NCBI RefSeq assembly: GCF_007097365.1
Contig: NZ_VJZR01000002.1
Span: 329,464 to 393,463 of the forward strand
Reading direction: 5' to 3'
Length of the DNA: 64,000 nt
Source of the DNA: Flavobacterium franklandianum
GTDB lineage: Bacteria > Bacteroidota > Bacteroidia > Flavobacteriales > Flavobacteriaceae
The position numbers and the translations under genes are program-made. The notes under the pieces were generated by a model, which ran no database searches, was not told the origin of the DNA, and saw only the letters and a list, made by a program, of their open reading frames with translations. The first letter of the stretch is position 1. Each line of letters begins with the position of its first letter. Shown piece after piece: positions 27,459 through 35,083 of this stretch.

Positions 27459-28184
27459 TTACATTTTATGAATAATAAAAATAGTAGGTCGATTGTGCAA
27501 ATCTACTTGTGTTTTTTTCCATTCTGAAGCTCGCATTGTTTTGATAAATTCTGTTGGCATAGTAATGTCTGTGGCCACACAAATATAGGTCGATGGATTC
27601 AAGGCTTGAATAATATCCTCCAACATTTTATTATTTCTATAAGGTGTTTCAATAAATATTTGAGATTGATTTTTATCCTGAGATAATTTCTCTAAATTTT
27701 TCAGAGCTGTTTTTTTCTCGGCTTTGTCAATAGGAATATATCCATTAAAAGCAAAACTTTGACCGTTCATTCCAGAAGCCATAATCGCCAATAAAATGGA
27801 AGATGGACCTACTAGCGGAATAACTTGAATTCCTTTTTCGTGAGCTAATTTTACAATCACAGCACCAGGATCGGCAACGCCAGGGCATCCGGCTTCACTC
27901 ATTAAACCTACGTTTTTGCCTTCTAAACAAGGCTGTAACATTTTAGCGTGTTCAGAAATTTCGGTGTGTTTGTTGAGCGAACTTAATCGCAAGGAGGCTT
28001 GAACTTTTTGTGGTTGAATACTTTTTATGAATTTCCGAGCGGTTTTTTCGTTTTCTACAATGTAATCGTCAATGAAATCAATGCTTCTTTTTATAGTTTG
28101 AGGCAAAACATCATTGGGGTCACCTTCTTCTCCTAATGTAGTTGGAATTAAATAGAGTTTTCCTAAAGAAAGGTTTGGTTTCAT
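27459..28184 (-). CDS. SAM-dependent methyltransferase, RsmI-like
   Basis: 241 residues of the tetrapyrrole-methylase fold: GKLYLIPTTLGE at the N-terminus, LMSEAGCPGVADPGAVIV (equivalent of the RsmI ISDAGTPLISDPG motif), PLVGPSSILLAIMASG and IFIETPYRN. RsmI methylates the 2'-O of C1402 in 16S rRNA. This is shorter and more divergent than canonical RsmI, so it may be a paralogue with another substrate. Third gene of the dnaA operon, 49 bases after the phosphatase. Confidence 0.85.
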   Translation of the reverse strand: MKPNLSLGKLYLIPTTLGEEGDPNDVLPQTIKRSIDFIDDYIVENEKTARKFIKSIQPQKVQASLRLSSLNKHTEISEHAKMLQPCLEGKNVGLMSEAGCPGVADPGAVIVKLAHEKGIQVIPLVGPSSILLAIMASGMNGQSFAFNGYIPIDKAEKKTALKNLEKLSQDKNQSQIFIETPYRNNKMLEDIIQALNPSTYICVATDITMPTEFIKTMRASEWKKTQVDLHNRPTIFIIHKM

Positions 28185-28233
28185 TGTATACTAATTTAGG
28201 TATCGGGTAGGCTTTTAATTCTATTAAAAATAA

Positions 28234-28701
28234 TCAGGGATGTTTCTCAATGAGTTTTTTTGCAATTATATCACAAGTTTCGTCTAGCATTTGATATACT
28301 GTTTCAAATCCGTTTTCCACTCCATAATAAGGATCAGGAACATCTACATTTTCATTGGGAAATAATTCATTCAAAATGAGTTGCACTTTCGTCTTATGTT
28401 CCTTATTATTGGTAAGACGAACAACATCTTTATAATTGGAAGAGTCCATTACATAAATATAGTCAAATACTTCAAAATCAGTTGTTGAAAATTGTCTTCC
28501 TTTTTGTCCTGAAATATCAAGTTTGTTTTTTTTTGCAATAGCAATAGAGCGTTCGTCAGGTTGGCGGCCAATATGCCATGGTCCTGTTCCAGCAGAATCT
28601 ACTATAAACTTTTCTTTCGGGAGTTTTGAGGCTAATATTCCTTCGGCTAATGGAGACCGACAAATATTGCCCAAACAAACCATTAAAATTTTGATGGGCA
28701 T
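28234..28701 (-). CDS. Low-molecular-weight protein-tyrosine phosphatase
   Basis: 155 residues. The P-loop is MVCLGNICRSPLAEG (CxGNxCRS form) near residue 8, and the catalytic acid is in DVPDPYYG, both canonical. These phosphatases often act on tyrosine kinases that control polysaccharide export; target unknown here. It starts 7 bases downstream of dnaA and lies in the same transcript, an order common in flavobacteria. Confidence 0.94.
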   Translation of the reverse strand: MPIKILMVCLGNICRSPLAEGILASKLPKEKFIVDSAGTGPWHIGRQPDERSIAIAKKNKLDISGQKGRQFSTTDFEVFDYIYVMDSSNYKDVVRLTNNKEHKTKVQLILNELFPNENVDVPDPYYGVENGFETVYQMLDETCDIIAKKLIEKHP

Positions 28702-28708
28702 AAAACGT

Positions 28709-30136
28709 TTATAGCGTTAGTTTTTTATTGATGTCTTCGACAAATTTTTTGAATTGTTTATCGGTGGCAACTAAATTGTCAACGGTTTTACAAGCGTGCA
28801 AAACGGTTGCGTGATCGCGATCACCTATTTGTGAGCCAATGTTTGCCAAAGAAGCTTTGGTGAATTTTTTAGCAAAAAACATGGCCAATTGGCGGGCTTG
28901 AACGATATGTCTTTTTCTGGTTTTAGACTGAAGTGTTTCTAAATCTAATTGAAAATAATCGGAAACTATTTTTTGAATATAATCGATAGAAATTTCCCGT
29001 TTTACATTTTTTACAAATTTCTCAACAACACTTTTGGCGAGTTCTAAGGTCACCTCTTTTTTGTTGAAAGACGATTGTGCAATTAAGGAAATGATGGCAC
29101 CTTCTAATTCTCTTACATTCGATTTAATGTTTCGGGCAACATATTCTATGATTTCATCAGGAATTTCAACACCATCACGGTATAAAATATTCTTGAGGAT
29201 AGAAATTCTAGTTTCATAATCTGGTTGGTGCAATTCAGCTGATAATCCCCATTTGAAACGGGATAACAATCGTTGTTCTATATCTTGCATGTCAACAGGA
29301 GCTTTGTCCGAAGTCAAAATTACCTGTTTGCCGTTTTGATGCAAATAATTGAAAATATGGAAAAACACATCTTGAGTTCCTGATTTTCCTGAAAGGAATT
29401 GAACATCATCAATGATTAAAACATCAATCAATTGATAGAAATGAATAAAATCATTTCTATTATTTTTCTTTACCGAGTCAATATATTGTTGTGTGAAAAT
29501 TTCGGCTGAGATGTATAAAACCGTTTTTTCTGGATATTTATCTTTAATTTCAACGCCAATTGCGTGCGCTAAATGCGTTTTGCCTAAACCAACACCGCCA
29601 AAAATTAATAACGGATTGAATGAAGTTCCACCTGGTTTATTGGCTACAGCCATACCTGCTGAACGTGCCAATCTGTTAGAATCTCCTTCAAGAAAATTAT
29701 CAAAACTATAATTTGCATTCAGTTGTGATTCGATTTTTAAATTTCGAATCCCTGGAATTACAAATGGATTTTTTAATTCTGGGTTAAGGTTTTTATATGG
29801 AGCATCAACATCTTGCGGTTTCATAGGCACACGATTTGCACTAGGCAATTGTTCAGTAAACGGTTGTTTATTGCCATAAGTATTTTCCATTTTGATTTTA
29901 TAGAGTAACTTTGCATTTTTACCGAGTTCTTTGGTTAGTGCGACTTTTAATAATTTAACATAATGTTCTTCTAGCCATTCATAGAAAAATTTACTAGGGA
30001 CTTGAATGTATAATGCATTATCGGTAAGCTCAACTGACTTAATAGGTTCAAACCATGTTTTATAAGCTTGGTCTGCGATATTGTCTTTTATAAAAGATAG
30101 GCAGTTTTCCCATACTGATTGTGCAGTCTTGTTCAT
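28709..30136 (-). CDS. dnaA: Chromosomal replication initiator protein DnaA
   Basis: 475 residues. Domain I (1-80) with KTWFEPI; linker domain II (about 85-130); AAA+ domain III with Walker A GGVGLGKTHL (about 180-189) and Walker B VLIIDDVQFL; domain IV with the DNA-binding signature DRDHATVLHACKT. DnaA-ATP opens the replication origin. It is divergent from the thioesterase, with a 185-base AT-rich region that contains a DnaA box. Confidence 0.98.
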   Translation of the reverse strand: MNKTAQSVWENCLSFIKDNIADQAYKTWFEPIKSVELTDNALYIQVPSKFFYEWLEEHYVKLLKVALTKELGKNAKLLYKIKMENTYGNKQPFTEQLPSANRVPMKPQDVDAPYKNLNPELKNPFVIPGIRNLKIESQLNANYSFDNFLEGDSNRLARSAGMAVANKPGGTSFNPLLIFGGVGLGKTHLAHAIGVEIKDKYPEKTVLYISAEIFTQQYIDSVKKNNRNDFIHFYQLIDVLIIDDVQFLSGKSGTQDVFFHIFNYLHQNGKQVILTSDKAPVDMQDIEQRLLSRFKWGLSAELHQPDYETRISILKNILYRDGVEIPDEIIEYVARNIKSNVRELEGAIISLIAQSSFNKKEVTLELAKSVVEKFVKNVKREISIDYIQKIVSDYFQLDLETLQSKTRKRHIVQARQLAMFFAKKFTKASLANIGSQIGDRDHATVLHACKTVDNLVATDKQFKKFVEDINKKLTL

Positions 30137-30221
30137 AAATTTGGTTAAATTATTTCGTTTTGGTAATGATTTTTAATGAAAAATAAGTTTGAACTTATCT
30201 TTTTTTTCGGGATAACAAATA

Positions 30222-30230
30222 TGTGAATAA
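30222..30230 (-). promoter_or_regulatory. DnaA box in the dnaA upstream region
   Basis: On the minus strand this reads TTATTCACA, an exact match to the TTATNCACA DnaA box. It lies 86 bases before the dnaA start, next to a very AT-rich stretch (30230-30310). One box fits autoregulation of dnaA; an origin would need more boxes, which I do not see here. Confidence 0.6.
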
Positions 30231-30321
30231 ATTTAGCTAAAAAAAAATATTTTAGATGTAATTTTTACAAAATATTATCGTATGGGGCTTTTTTAATTTT
30301 AATTTTTTAATATTTAATTCA

Positions 30322-30723
30322 ATGGAATATCACCAAACTCAAATCCGTGTTCGCTATTCAGAAACTGATCAAATGCGAGTAGTTTATCACGGGAATTATG
30401 CTCAATATTTTGAAATAGGGAGGGTCGAATGGCTCAGAAACAAAGGGATTTCGTATAAATGGATGGAGGAAAACGGAATTATGCTTCCGGTGGTTTCCTT
30501 GACGATGAATTACAAGAAACCGGCACGGTATGATGAACTTTTAACATTAAAAACTATTCTTAAAAATAGAACAACTGTTAAGATTGAATTTGACTATGAA
30601 CTGTATAATGAAAATGAGGAGTTATTAACAACGGGCAACTCAATTTTAGTTTTTGTCGACATGAAAACAGGCAAACCGATAAGTCCACCTCAATATATTA
30701 TAGACATTTTGAAAAGAGTTTAA
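30322..30723 (+). CDS. Acyl-CoA thioesterase, YbgC/4HBT family
   Basis: 133 residues, single hot-dog domain. VRYSETDQMRVVYHGNYAQYFEIGR carries the YbgC-type catalytic Asp (within SETDQMRVVYHG), and TTGNSILVFVD is a conserved strand near the end. It hydrolyses acyl-CoA thioesters; exact chain length not readable. Divergent from dnaA, convergent with yigZ-like gene. Confidence 0.92.
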   Translation: MEYHQTQIRVRYSETDQMRVVYHGNYAQYFEIGRVEWLRNKGISYKWMEENGIMLPVVSLTMNYKKPARYDELLTLKTILKNRTTVKIEFDYELYNENEELLTTGNSILVFVDMKTGKPISPPQYIIDILKRV

Positions 30724-30777
30724 CGATTGGATAAATTTTTTGTTAATTTGGCAAAAACAACTTTATTTTTAGATTTT

Positions 30778-31386
30778 TCAGAGCCGTTTTATTTTCACTT
30801 CAAACATAGTATTAAAAATGTCGAAAATTATTTCGGCATTTTTTTTTCGGGTAATAATTTCGATTTCACAACTCATTTCCATTTTTTGCGAGACTATTTC
30901 TGTGTTTTTTTCTTTGATTACTCGCATCACTTTGTTGATGTTTTTATAATCGAATGCAATTTGAAAATGGATGTTAATTGTTTTTTCGATTATTTCGGCA
31001 GATTCCAATGTCATTTGTGCCGCAGTTCTATAAGCTGAAATCAACCCGCCAACACCCAATTTGACACCTCCGAAAATCCGAACGATTACTATTAAAACAT
31101 TTGTAACGCCAAAAGATTGAATTTGACCGTAAATAGGTATTCCCGCTGTATTGCTGGGTTCTCCATCATCATTTGCTCTGTATAATAAGGTGTCGGTGCC
31201 AATTTGATATGCATAACAATAATGTACTGCGTGGGGATGATGTTTTCGTAAACCGTCAATTATGGGTTTTACTTCTGCTTCAATTTGGATTGGAAAGGCG
31301 TAACCAAAAAATTTGCTGTTTTTTTCTTTAAATAGAATTTCATCCGATGGAAAAGCTATGGTTTTATAAACGTCTTCCAAATTCAA
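30778..31386 (-). CDS. YigZ/IMPACT-family protein
   Basis: 202 residues. N-terminal UPF0029/IMPACT domain with HHPHAVHYCYAYQIG, NDDGEPSNTAGIPI and VRIFGGVKLGVGGLI, the core motifs of the family; the C-terminal about 70 residues are the DUF1949-like part. Biochemical role is not settled for bacterial members. Last gene of the minus-strand ribD-HAD-yigZ set (51 bases after the HAD gene). A plus-strand frame over its end is only a shadow. Confidence 0.92.
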   Translation of the reverse strand: MNLEDVYKTIAFPSDEILFKEKNSKFFGYAFPIQIEAEVKPIIDGLRKHHPHAVHYCYAYQIGTDTLLYRANDDGEPSNTAGIPIYGQIQSFGVTNVLIVIVRIFGGVKLGVGGLISAYRTAAQMTLESAEIIEKTINIHFQIAFDYKNINKVMRVIKEKNTEIVSQKMEMSCEIEIITRKKNAEIIFDIFNTMFEVKIKRL

Positions 31387-31437
31387 TAAAATTTGGAATT
31401 AAAGTTATCTTTGAAAGAGTTATTGAAATTTTACTTT

Positions 31438-32046
31438 TCACAGCTCAAATTCTTTTTTCTTAAATAAATCGACTACATCTTCCTGTCCTACTTGCAAATT
31501 CCAAACTTGAATACCTAGCGAAAGTGCCGCATCAGTATTTTCTTTTTTGTCGTCAACGAATAAAGTGTGATTGGGAGCTAAATCGTATTTGTTTAATAAA
31601 TAATTAAAAATTTCGGCATCGGGTTTTCGCATTCCCATTTCAAATGAATAATATACTTTTTCAAAACATTGATAAAAATCACTGTAAAATGAAACTCCGC
31701 TTTCTCTTTCGAAAGTTTCAATATGAATGGCATCGGTATTACTCAATAAAAATAAGCGGTATTTTTTAGTAAGTTTTTGAAGAAATTCCAATCGGCGCAA
31801 CGGAAAATCGAGAAGGACAGCGTTCCAAGCCGCTGAAATTTCGTCGATAGAAGCATTTGGAACATGCTTTTGAATACCTTGAAGGAAGTCTTCTTCTGAG
31901 ATTTGTCCTTTTTCAAATTGTAAATTTAATTGGTTCAAATCTTCATTCCATTGAGATAATCCCAATTTTTTAAGTGCATTGATAGACCCTTCTTTATCTA
32001 AATTGATAAAAACATCTCCAAAATCAAAAATAATTGTGTCAATCAT
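31438..32046 (-). CDS. HAD-superfamily hydrolase (HAD-IA)
   Basis: 202 residues. Motif I is DTIIFDFGDVFINLD (nucleophile Asp of DFGD), motif II LLSNTDA, motif III Lys near GMRKPDAEIF, motif IV FVDDKKENTDAA. The cap is helical (YihX-like). Such enzymes dephosphorylate small phosphates; placement overlapping ribD by 8 bases suggests it could be the missing phosphatase of riboflavin synthesis (acting on ARPP), but this is inference. Confidence 0.92.
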   Translation of the reverse strand: MIDTIIFDFGDVFINLDKEGSINALKKLGLSQWNEDLNQLNLQFEKGQISEEDFLQGIQKHVPNASIDEISAAWNAVLLDFPLRRLEFLQKLTKKYRLFLLSNTDAIHIETFERESGVSFYSDFYQCFEKVYYSFEMGMRKPDAEIFNYLLNKYDLAPNHTLFVDDKKENTDAALSLGIQVWNLQVGQEDVVDLFKKKEFEL

Positions 32047-33145
32047 AATTTCTAGAAATTATAAGTATGTCGTTTTCTATGGAATGTTTCTCGGAGTTTT
32101 TCAAAGCTAAAATCGGAGCTTTAATTCCAGTTGAAAAGCTTTGATTCCCAATAAACACTCTGGCTTCATCCCAAAGATTTTCGTTAATAAAAGTTTGCAA
32201 AGTTTGAGCTCCGCCTTCAATAATTACGGATTGAATTTGGTTTTTATACAATACATTTAGTATTTGTTCCGCCAGATTTTGTTTAAAATCGATTATTTCA
32301 AAGGTAGTGTTTTCTTCATTAATTCTGGTTGATGAATTCGAAAAAACGATGGTTTTCACTTGATTGTCAAATATATAATTTTCTTTTGGGATTCGATTGT
32401 TCTGGTCCAAAACAATTCTAGTAGGATTTTTTCCTGTCCAATCTCTTACATCCAATTTTGGATTGTCATCAATAACTGTGTTGGTTCCCACAAGAATCGC
32501 CTGTTCTTCACTCCTCCATTTGTGAACTAGTTGACGCGAAAATTCATTGGTAATCCAGACGGGTTTTTGTTTGTTGTCATTCAGGATTTTGCGACAAATC
32601 TCCAAGGGTGCAACAAAGCCATCCTTAGTTTCCGCCCATTTCAAAATCACATAAGGTCTTTTTTTTTGGTGAAATGTAAAAAAACGTTTGTTTAGTTCGT
32701 TACATTCCGCTTCGAGAACGCCAACAATTACATTTTTTCCGGCTTCGATTAATTTTTTGATGCCGTTTCCAGCTACTTTCACATTCGGATCAACCGTTCC
32801 GATAACCACATTTGGAATCTCATTTTCGATAATAAAATCACAACAAGGTGGTGTTTTTCCGAAATGACTACAAGGTTCCAAACTCACATAAATAGTCGAT
32901 TTTTTCAACAACGATTTGTCTTTTACAGAATTCACGGCATTGACTTCGGCGTGCGGTTCTCCTGATTTTTTGTGCCAGCCTTCGCCAATGATTTTGCCAT
33001 CACAGACAATAACGCTTCCCACCATCGGGTTTGGGTGTGTTGTTCCCAAACCATTGTTGGCTAATTCGAGACAACGACGAATGTATTTTTCATTGGTTTT
33101 CACAAATGCAAAAGTAGTGTTTTTGTGTTTAGGATTTAGTTTCAA
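32039..33145 (-). CDS. ribD: Bifunctional riboflavin deaminase-reductase
   Basis: 368 residues from ATG 33145. N-terminal zinc deaminase domain: GEPHAEVNAV and SLEPCSHFGKTPPCCDF (zinc Cys). C-terminal reductase domain from about 165 (VILKWAETKDGFVAP, ILVGTNTVIDDNPKL, VIIEGGAQTLQTF). It performs two steps in making riboflavin from GTP. The first 14 residues do not look like the family; a GTG at 33103 would give VKTNEKYIRRCLELAN, a more usual N-terminus, so the true start may be there, and a TACTTTTG element lies at 33109-33116. Confidence 0.95.
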   Translation of the reverse strand: MKLNPKHKNTTFAFVKTNEKYIRRCLELANNGLGTTHPNPMVGSVIVCDGKIIGEGWHKKSGEPHAEVNAVNSVKDKSLLKKSTIYVSLEPCSHFGKTPPCCDFIIENEIPNVVIGTVDPNVKVAGNGIKKLIEAGKNVIVGVLEAECNELNKRFFTFHQKKRPYVILKWAETKDGFVAPLEICRKILNDNKQKPVWITNEFSRQLVHKWRSEEQAILVGTNTVIDDNPKLDVRDWTGKNPTRIVLDQNNRIPKENYIFDNQVKTIVFSNSSTRINEENTTFEIIDFKQNLAEQILNVLYKNQIQSVIIEGGAQTLQTFINENLWDEARVFIGNQSFSTGIKAPILALKNSEKHSIENDILIISRNYD

Positions 33146-33394
33146 GATAAACGTGTGTATTATTTCGCCACTGATTCACTGATTTTAAATGTATTTAATC
33201 TAAAAATGAATGATTTTAGTTGTTTTGCTGAATTTTCTTTTAAAATCATAAAATTGAAATTTATAAGATAAAAATCTTTGTATCTGTGGCTATTTTGAAA
33301 ACTCATATACTTCCTTAGATTTAGTTTTGAATCTTTGGATTAATCCAATAAACAATACTTATTTTTGTGCAATTAAAATCAGTATTGTAATATT

Positions 33395-33880
33395 ATGAAT
33401 AATTGGATCATCAGAAAAATTGAAAAGAGAGACAATGTAGCGGTTGCTCATTTAATACGGATGGTTTTTGACGAACTAAACATTCCCAAAGTGGGAACCG
33501 CTTATGCTGATCCCTATTTGGATTTAATGTTTGAGGAATACAGTAAACCAAAATCAGTTTATTTTGTGGTGGAGCACGATGGCAAAATCATTGGTTCTGC
33601 CGGAGTTGCGCCATTGGAAAACGAAGCAGAAACTATTTGTGAATTGCAAAAAATGTATTTCTTGCCAGAAGCACGTGGTCTAGGAATTGGAAGCCAAATG
33701 ATGGCAATTTGTTTGCAAACAGCCAAAGATTTTGGTTTCGAAAAATGTTACCTGGAAACAATGCCATTTATGCAGGATGCCCAAAAACTGTATAAAAAAG
33801 TGGGGTTTGAATATATTTGTTCTCCTATGGGAAGTACGGGACATGTTTCTTGTCCGGTGTGGATGTTAAAGGAATTATGA
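33395..33880 (+). CDS. GNAT-family N-acetyltransferase
   Basis: 161 residues. Motif A is YFLPEARGLGIGSQMM (R/QxxGxG/A form: RGLGIG), motif B LETMPFMQDAQKLYKKVGF, and an N-terminal VRK-free start MNNWIIRKIEKRD. Substrate unknown. It is a monocistronic gene followed by the nested inverted-repeat element in front of prmC. Confidence 0.9.
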   Translation: MNNWIIRKIEKRDNVAVAHLIRMVFDELNIPKVGTAYADPYLDLMFEEYSKPKSVYFVVEHDGKIIGSAGVAPLENEAETICELQKMYFLPEARGLGIGSQMMAICLQTAKDFGFEKCYLETMPFMQDAQKLYKKVGFEYICSPMGSTGHVSCPVWMLKEL

Positions 33881-33932
33881 AAATTTAAATATTGATTGTT
33901 TTGAATGTTGAATAATCAATTTTGATACTAAT

Positions 33933-34067
33933 GAATTGCCGTTGGTTTTAACCAACGGATTTTGAAATAGAATTTTGTTGGCTTTAGCCAAAATTTTACT
34001 AAATTTTGGCTAAAGCCAATAATTGTGTAACATCTTATATCCAGTTGGTTAAAACCAACGGTAATTG
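33933..34067. repeat. Nested inverted-repeat element in front of prmC
   Basis: Outer arms: AATTGCCGTTGGTTTTAACC... (33934-33956) and its near-exact complement (34044-34066, one mismatch in 23). Inner arms: TTGGCTTTAGCCAAAATTT (33978-33996) and its exact complement (34001-34019), 4-base loop. Each outer arm is itself a palindrome (CCGTTGGTT/AACCAACGG). No gene inside. The prmC ATG follows five bases after the element. The layout resembles paired REP/BIME units or a MITE. Confidence 0.8.
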
Positions 34068-34071
34068 AATT

Positions 34072-34977
34072 ATGAATATTAAAAATTATAGAACGCATTT
34101 CATTCAACAACTTTCGGCAATTTATGACATTGGCGAAGCTGAAAGTTTTTTCTATTTGATTTTGGAAGAAAAGCAAAAACTCAAAAGAATTGATTTGGCC
34201 TTAAATCCTGATTTGACTTTTTCTGATGAAGAAATTGCGCTTTGGAATTCGATTTTAGTACAACTCAAAAAGGAAATTCCGATTCAATATCTTTTAGGGA
34301 AATCGAGTTTTTACGGTTTAGAATTTGAAGTCAATTCATCTGTTTTAATTCCAAGACCTGAAACCGAAGAATTGGTCGATTGGATTATTGAAAGTAGGAA
34401 GTGGGAAGTGGGAAGTGGGAAGTTTGGTATTGGAAGTCAAGATATTAAAATTCTCGATATTGGAACAGGAAGTGGTTGTATCGCGATTTCACTAGCCAAA
34501 AACATTCCGAATGCAGAGGTTTTTGCCATAGATATTTCGGAAAAAGCATTGGCAACAGCTCAGAAAAATGCTACAATGATTCAAGTTGAAGTAAGTTTTA
34601 TAATAACCGACATTTTGAAAATTAACAATTTAGAAAAACTTCCCCCTTCCCACTTCCCCCTTCCCATTTATTTTGACATTATTGTTTCGAATCCGCCTTA
34701 TGTTCGAGAATTGGAAAAAGAGGAAATTAAGAAAAATGTTTTGGACAATGAACCGCATTTGGCACTTTTTGTAGAAGATGATGATGCGTTGATTTTTTAT
34801 AGAAAAATAGCCGAATTAGCCCAGAAAAACTTATCTCCAAAAGGACAATTATTTTTCGAAATCAATCAATATTTAGGAAAAGAAATGATTGATTTGCTCG
34901 AAGAAATGGGTTTCAAAAACGTTGAATTGCGAAAAGATATTTATGGTAATGATAGAATGATTCGAGGCACGAGGTGA
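34072..34977 (+). CDS. prmC: Peptide chain release factor glutamine methyltransferase
   Basis: 301 residues. Methylates the GGQ glutamine of release factors. SAM motif I is ILDIGTGSGCIAISLA and the catalytic motif IVSNPPYVRE. N-terminal helical domain with LLGKSSFYGLEF. Two segments, ESRKWEVGSGKFGIGSQD before motif I and LPPSHFPLP before NPPY, are encoded by heptamer repeat arms (34392-34440 and 34638-34665) and lie in surface loops where family members are usually shorter. The stop codon itself lies in a third heptamer array. Confidence 0.95.
   Translation: MNIKNYRTHFIQQLSAIYDIGEAESFFYLILEEKQKLKRIDLALNPDLTFSDEEIALWNSILVQLKKEIPIQYLLGKSSFYGLEFEVNSSVLIPRPETEELVDWIIESRKWEVGSGKFGIGSQDIKILDIGTGSGCIAISLAKNIPNAEVFAIDISEKALATAQKNATMIQVEVSFIITDILKINNLEKLPPSHFPLPIYFDIIVSNPPYVRELEKEEIKKNVLDNEPHLALFVEDDDALIFYRKIAELAQKNLSPKGQLFFEINQYLGKEMIDLLEEMGFKNVELRKDIYGNDRMIRGTR
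34392..34665 (+). repeat. Pair of complementary heptamer arms inside prmC
   Basis: Left arm 34392-34440: AAGTAGG, AAGTGGG three times, AAGTTTG, GTATTGG, AAGTCAA (seven units). Right arm 34638-34665: ACTTCCC, CCTTCCC, ACTTCCC, CCTTCCC. Bases 34396-34422 and 34639-34665 can pair at 24 of 27 positions. The arms are about 215 bases apart and flank the SAM-binding motif. Confidence 0.8.
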
Positions 34978-35082
34978 AAGGTTTGAGGTACGAAATAAGA
35001 AGTTAGAGGTAAAAAGTGAGAATTACGATTTTACCGAATATTTTTCACCTCTTACCGCTACATTCGTATCTCGTACTTTTCC
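34964..35082. repeat. Heptamer array spanning the prmC end and the gap to the permease gene (17 units)
   Basis: Units from 34964: GAGGCAC, GAGGTGA, AAGGTTT, GAGGTAC, GAAATAA, GAAGTTA, GAGGTAA, AAAGTGA, GAATTAC, GATTTTA, then CCGAATA, TTTTTCA, CCTCTTA, CCGCTAC, ATTCGTA, TCTCGTA, CTTTTCC. Purine-rich units first, pyrimidine-rich after, so the halves are partly complementary. The last four sense codons and stop of prmC (RGTR*) lie in the first two units. Confidence 0.7.
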
Positions 35083-35083
35083 A

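Noticed and set aside
30137..30321. Definite oriC call
   Set aside because: Only one DnaA box found; skew cannot be judged from this window.
30727..31038. 103-codon plus-strand frame after the thioesterase gene
   Set aside because: Lies over the yigZ-like gene on the other strand; aromatic-rich shadow without family features.
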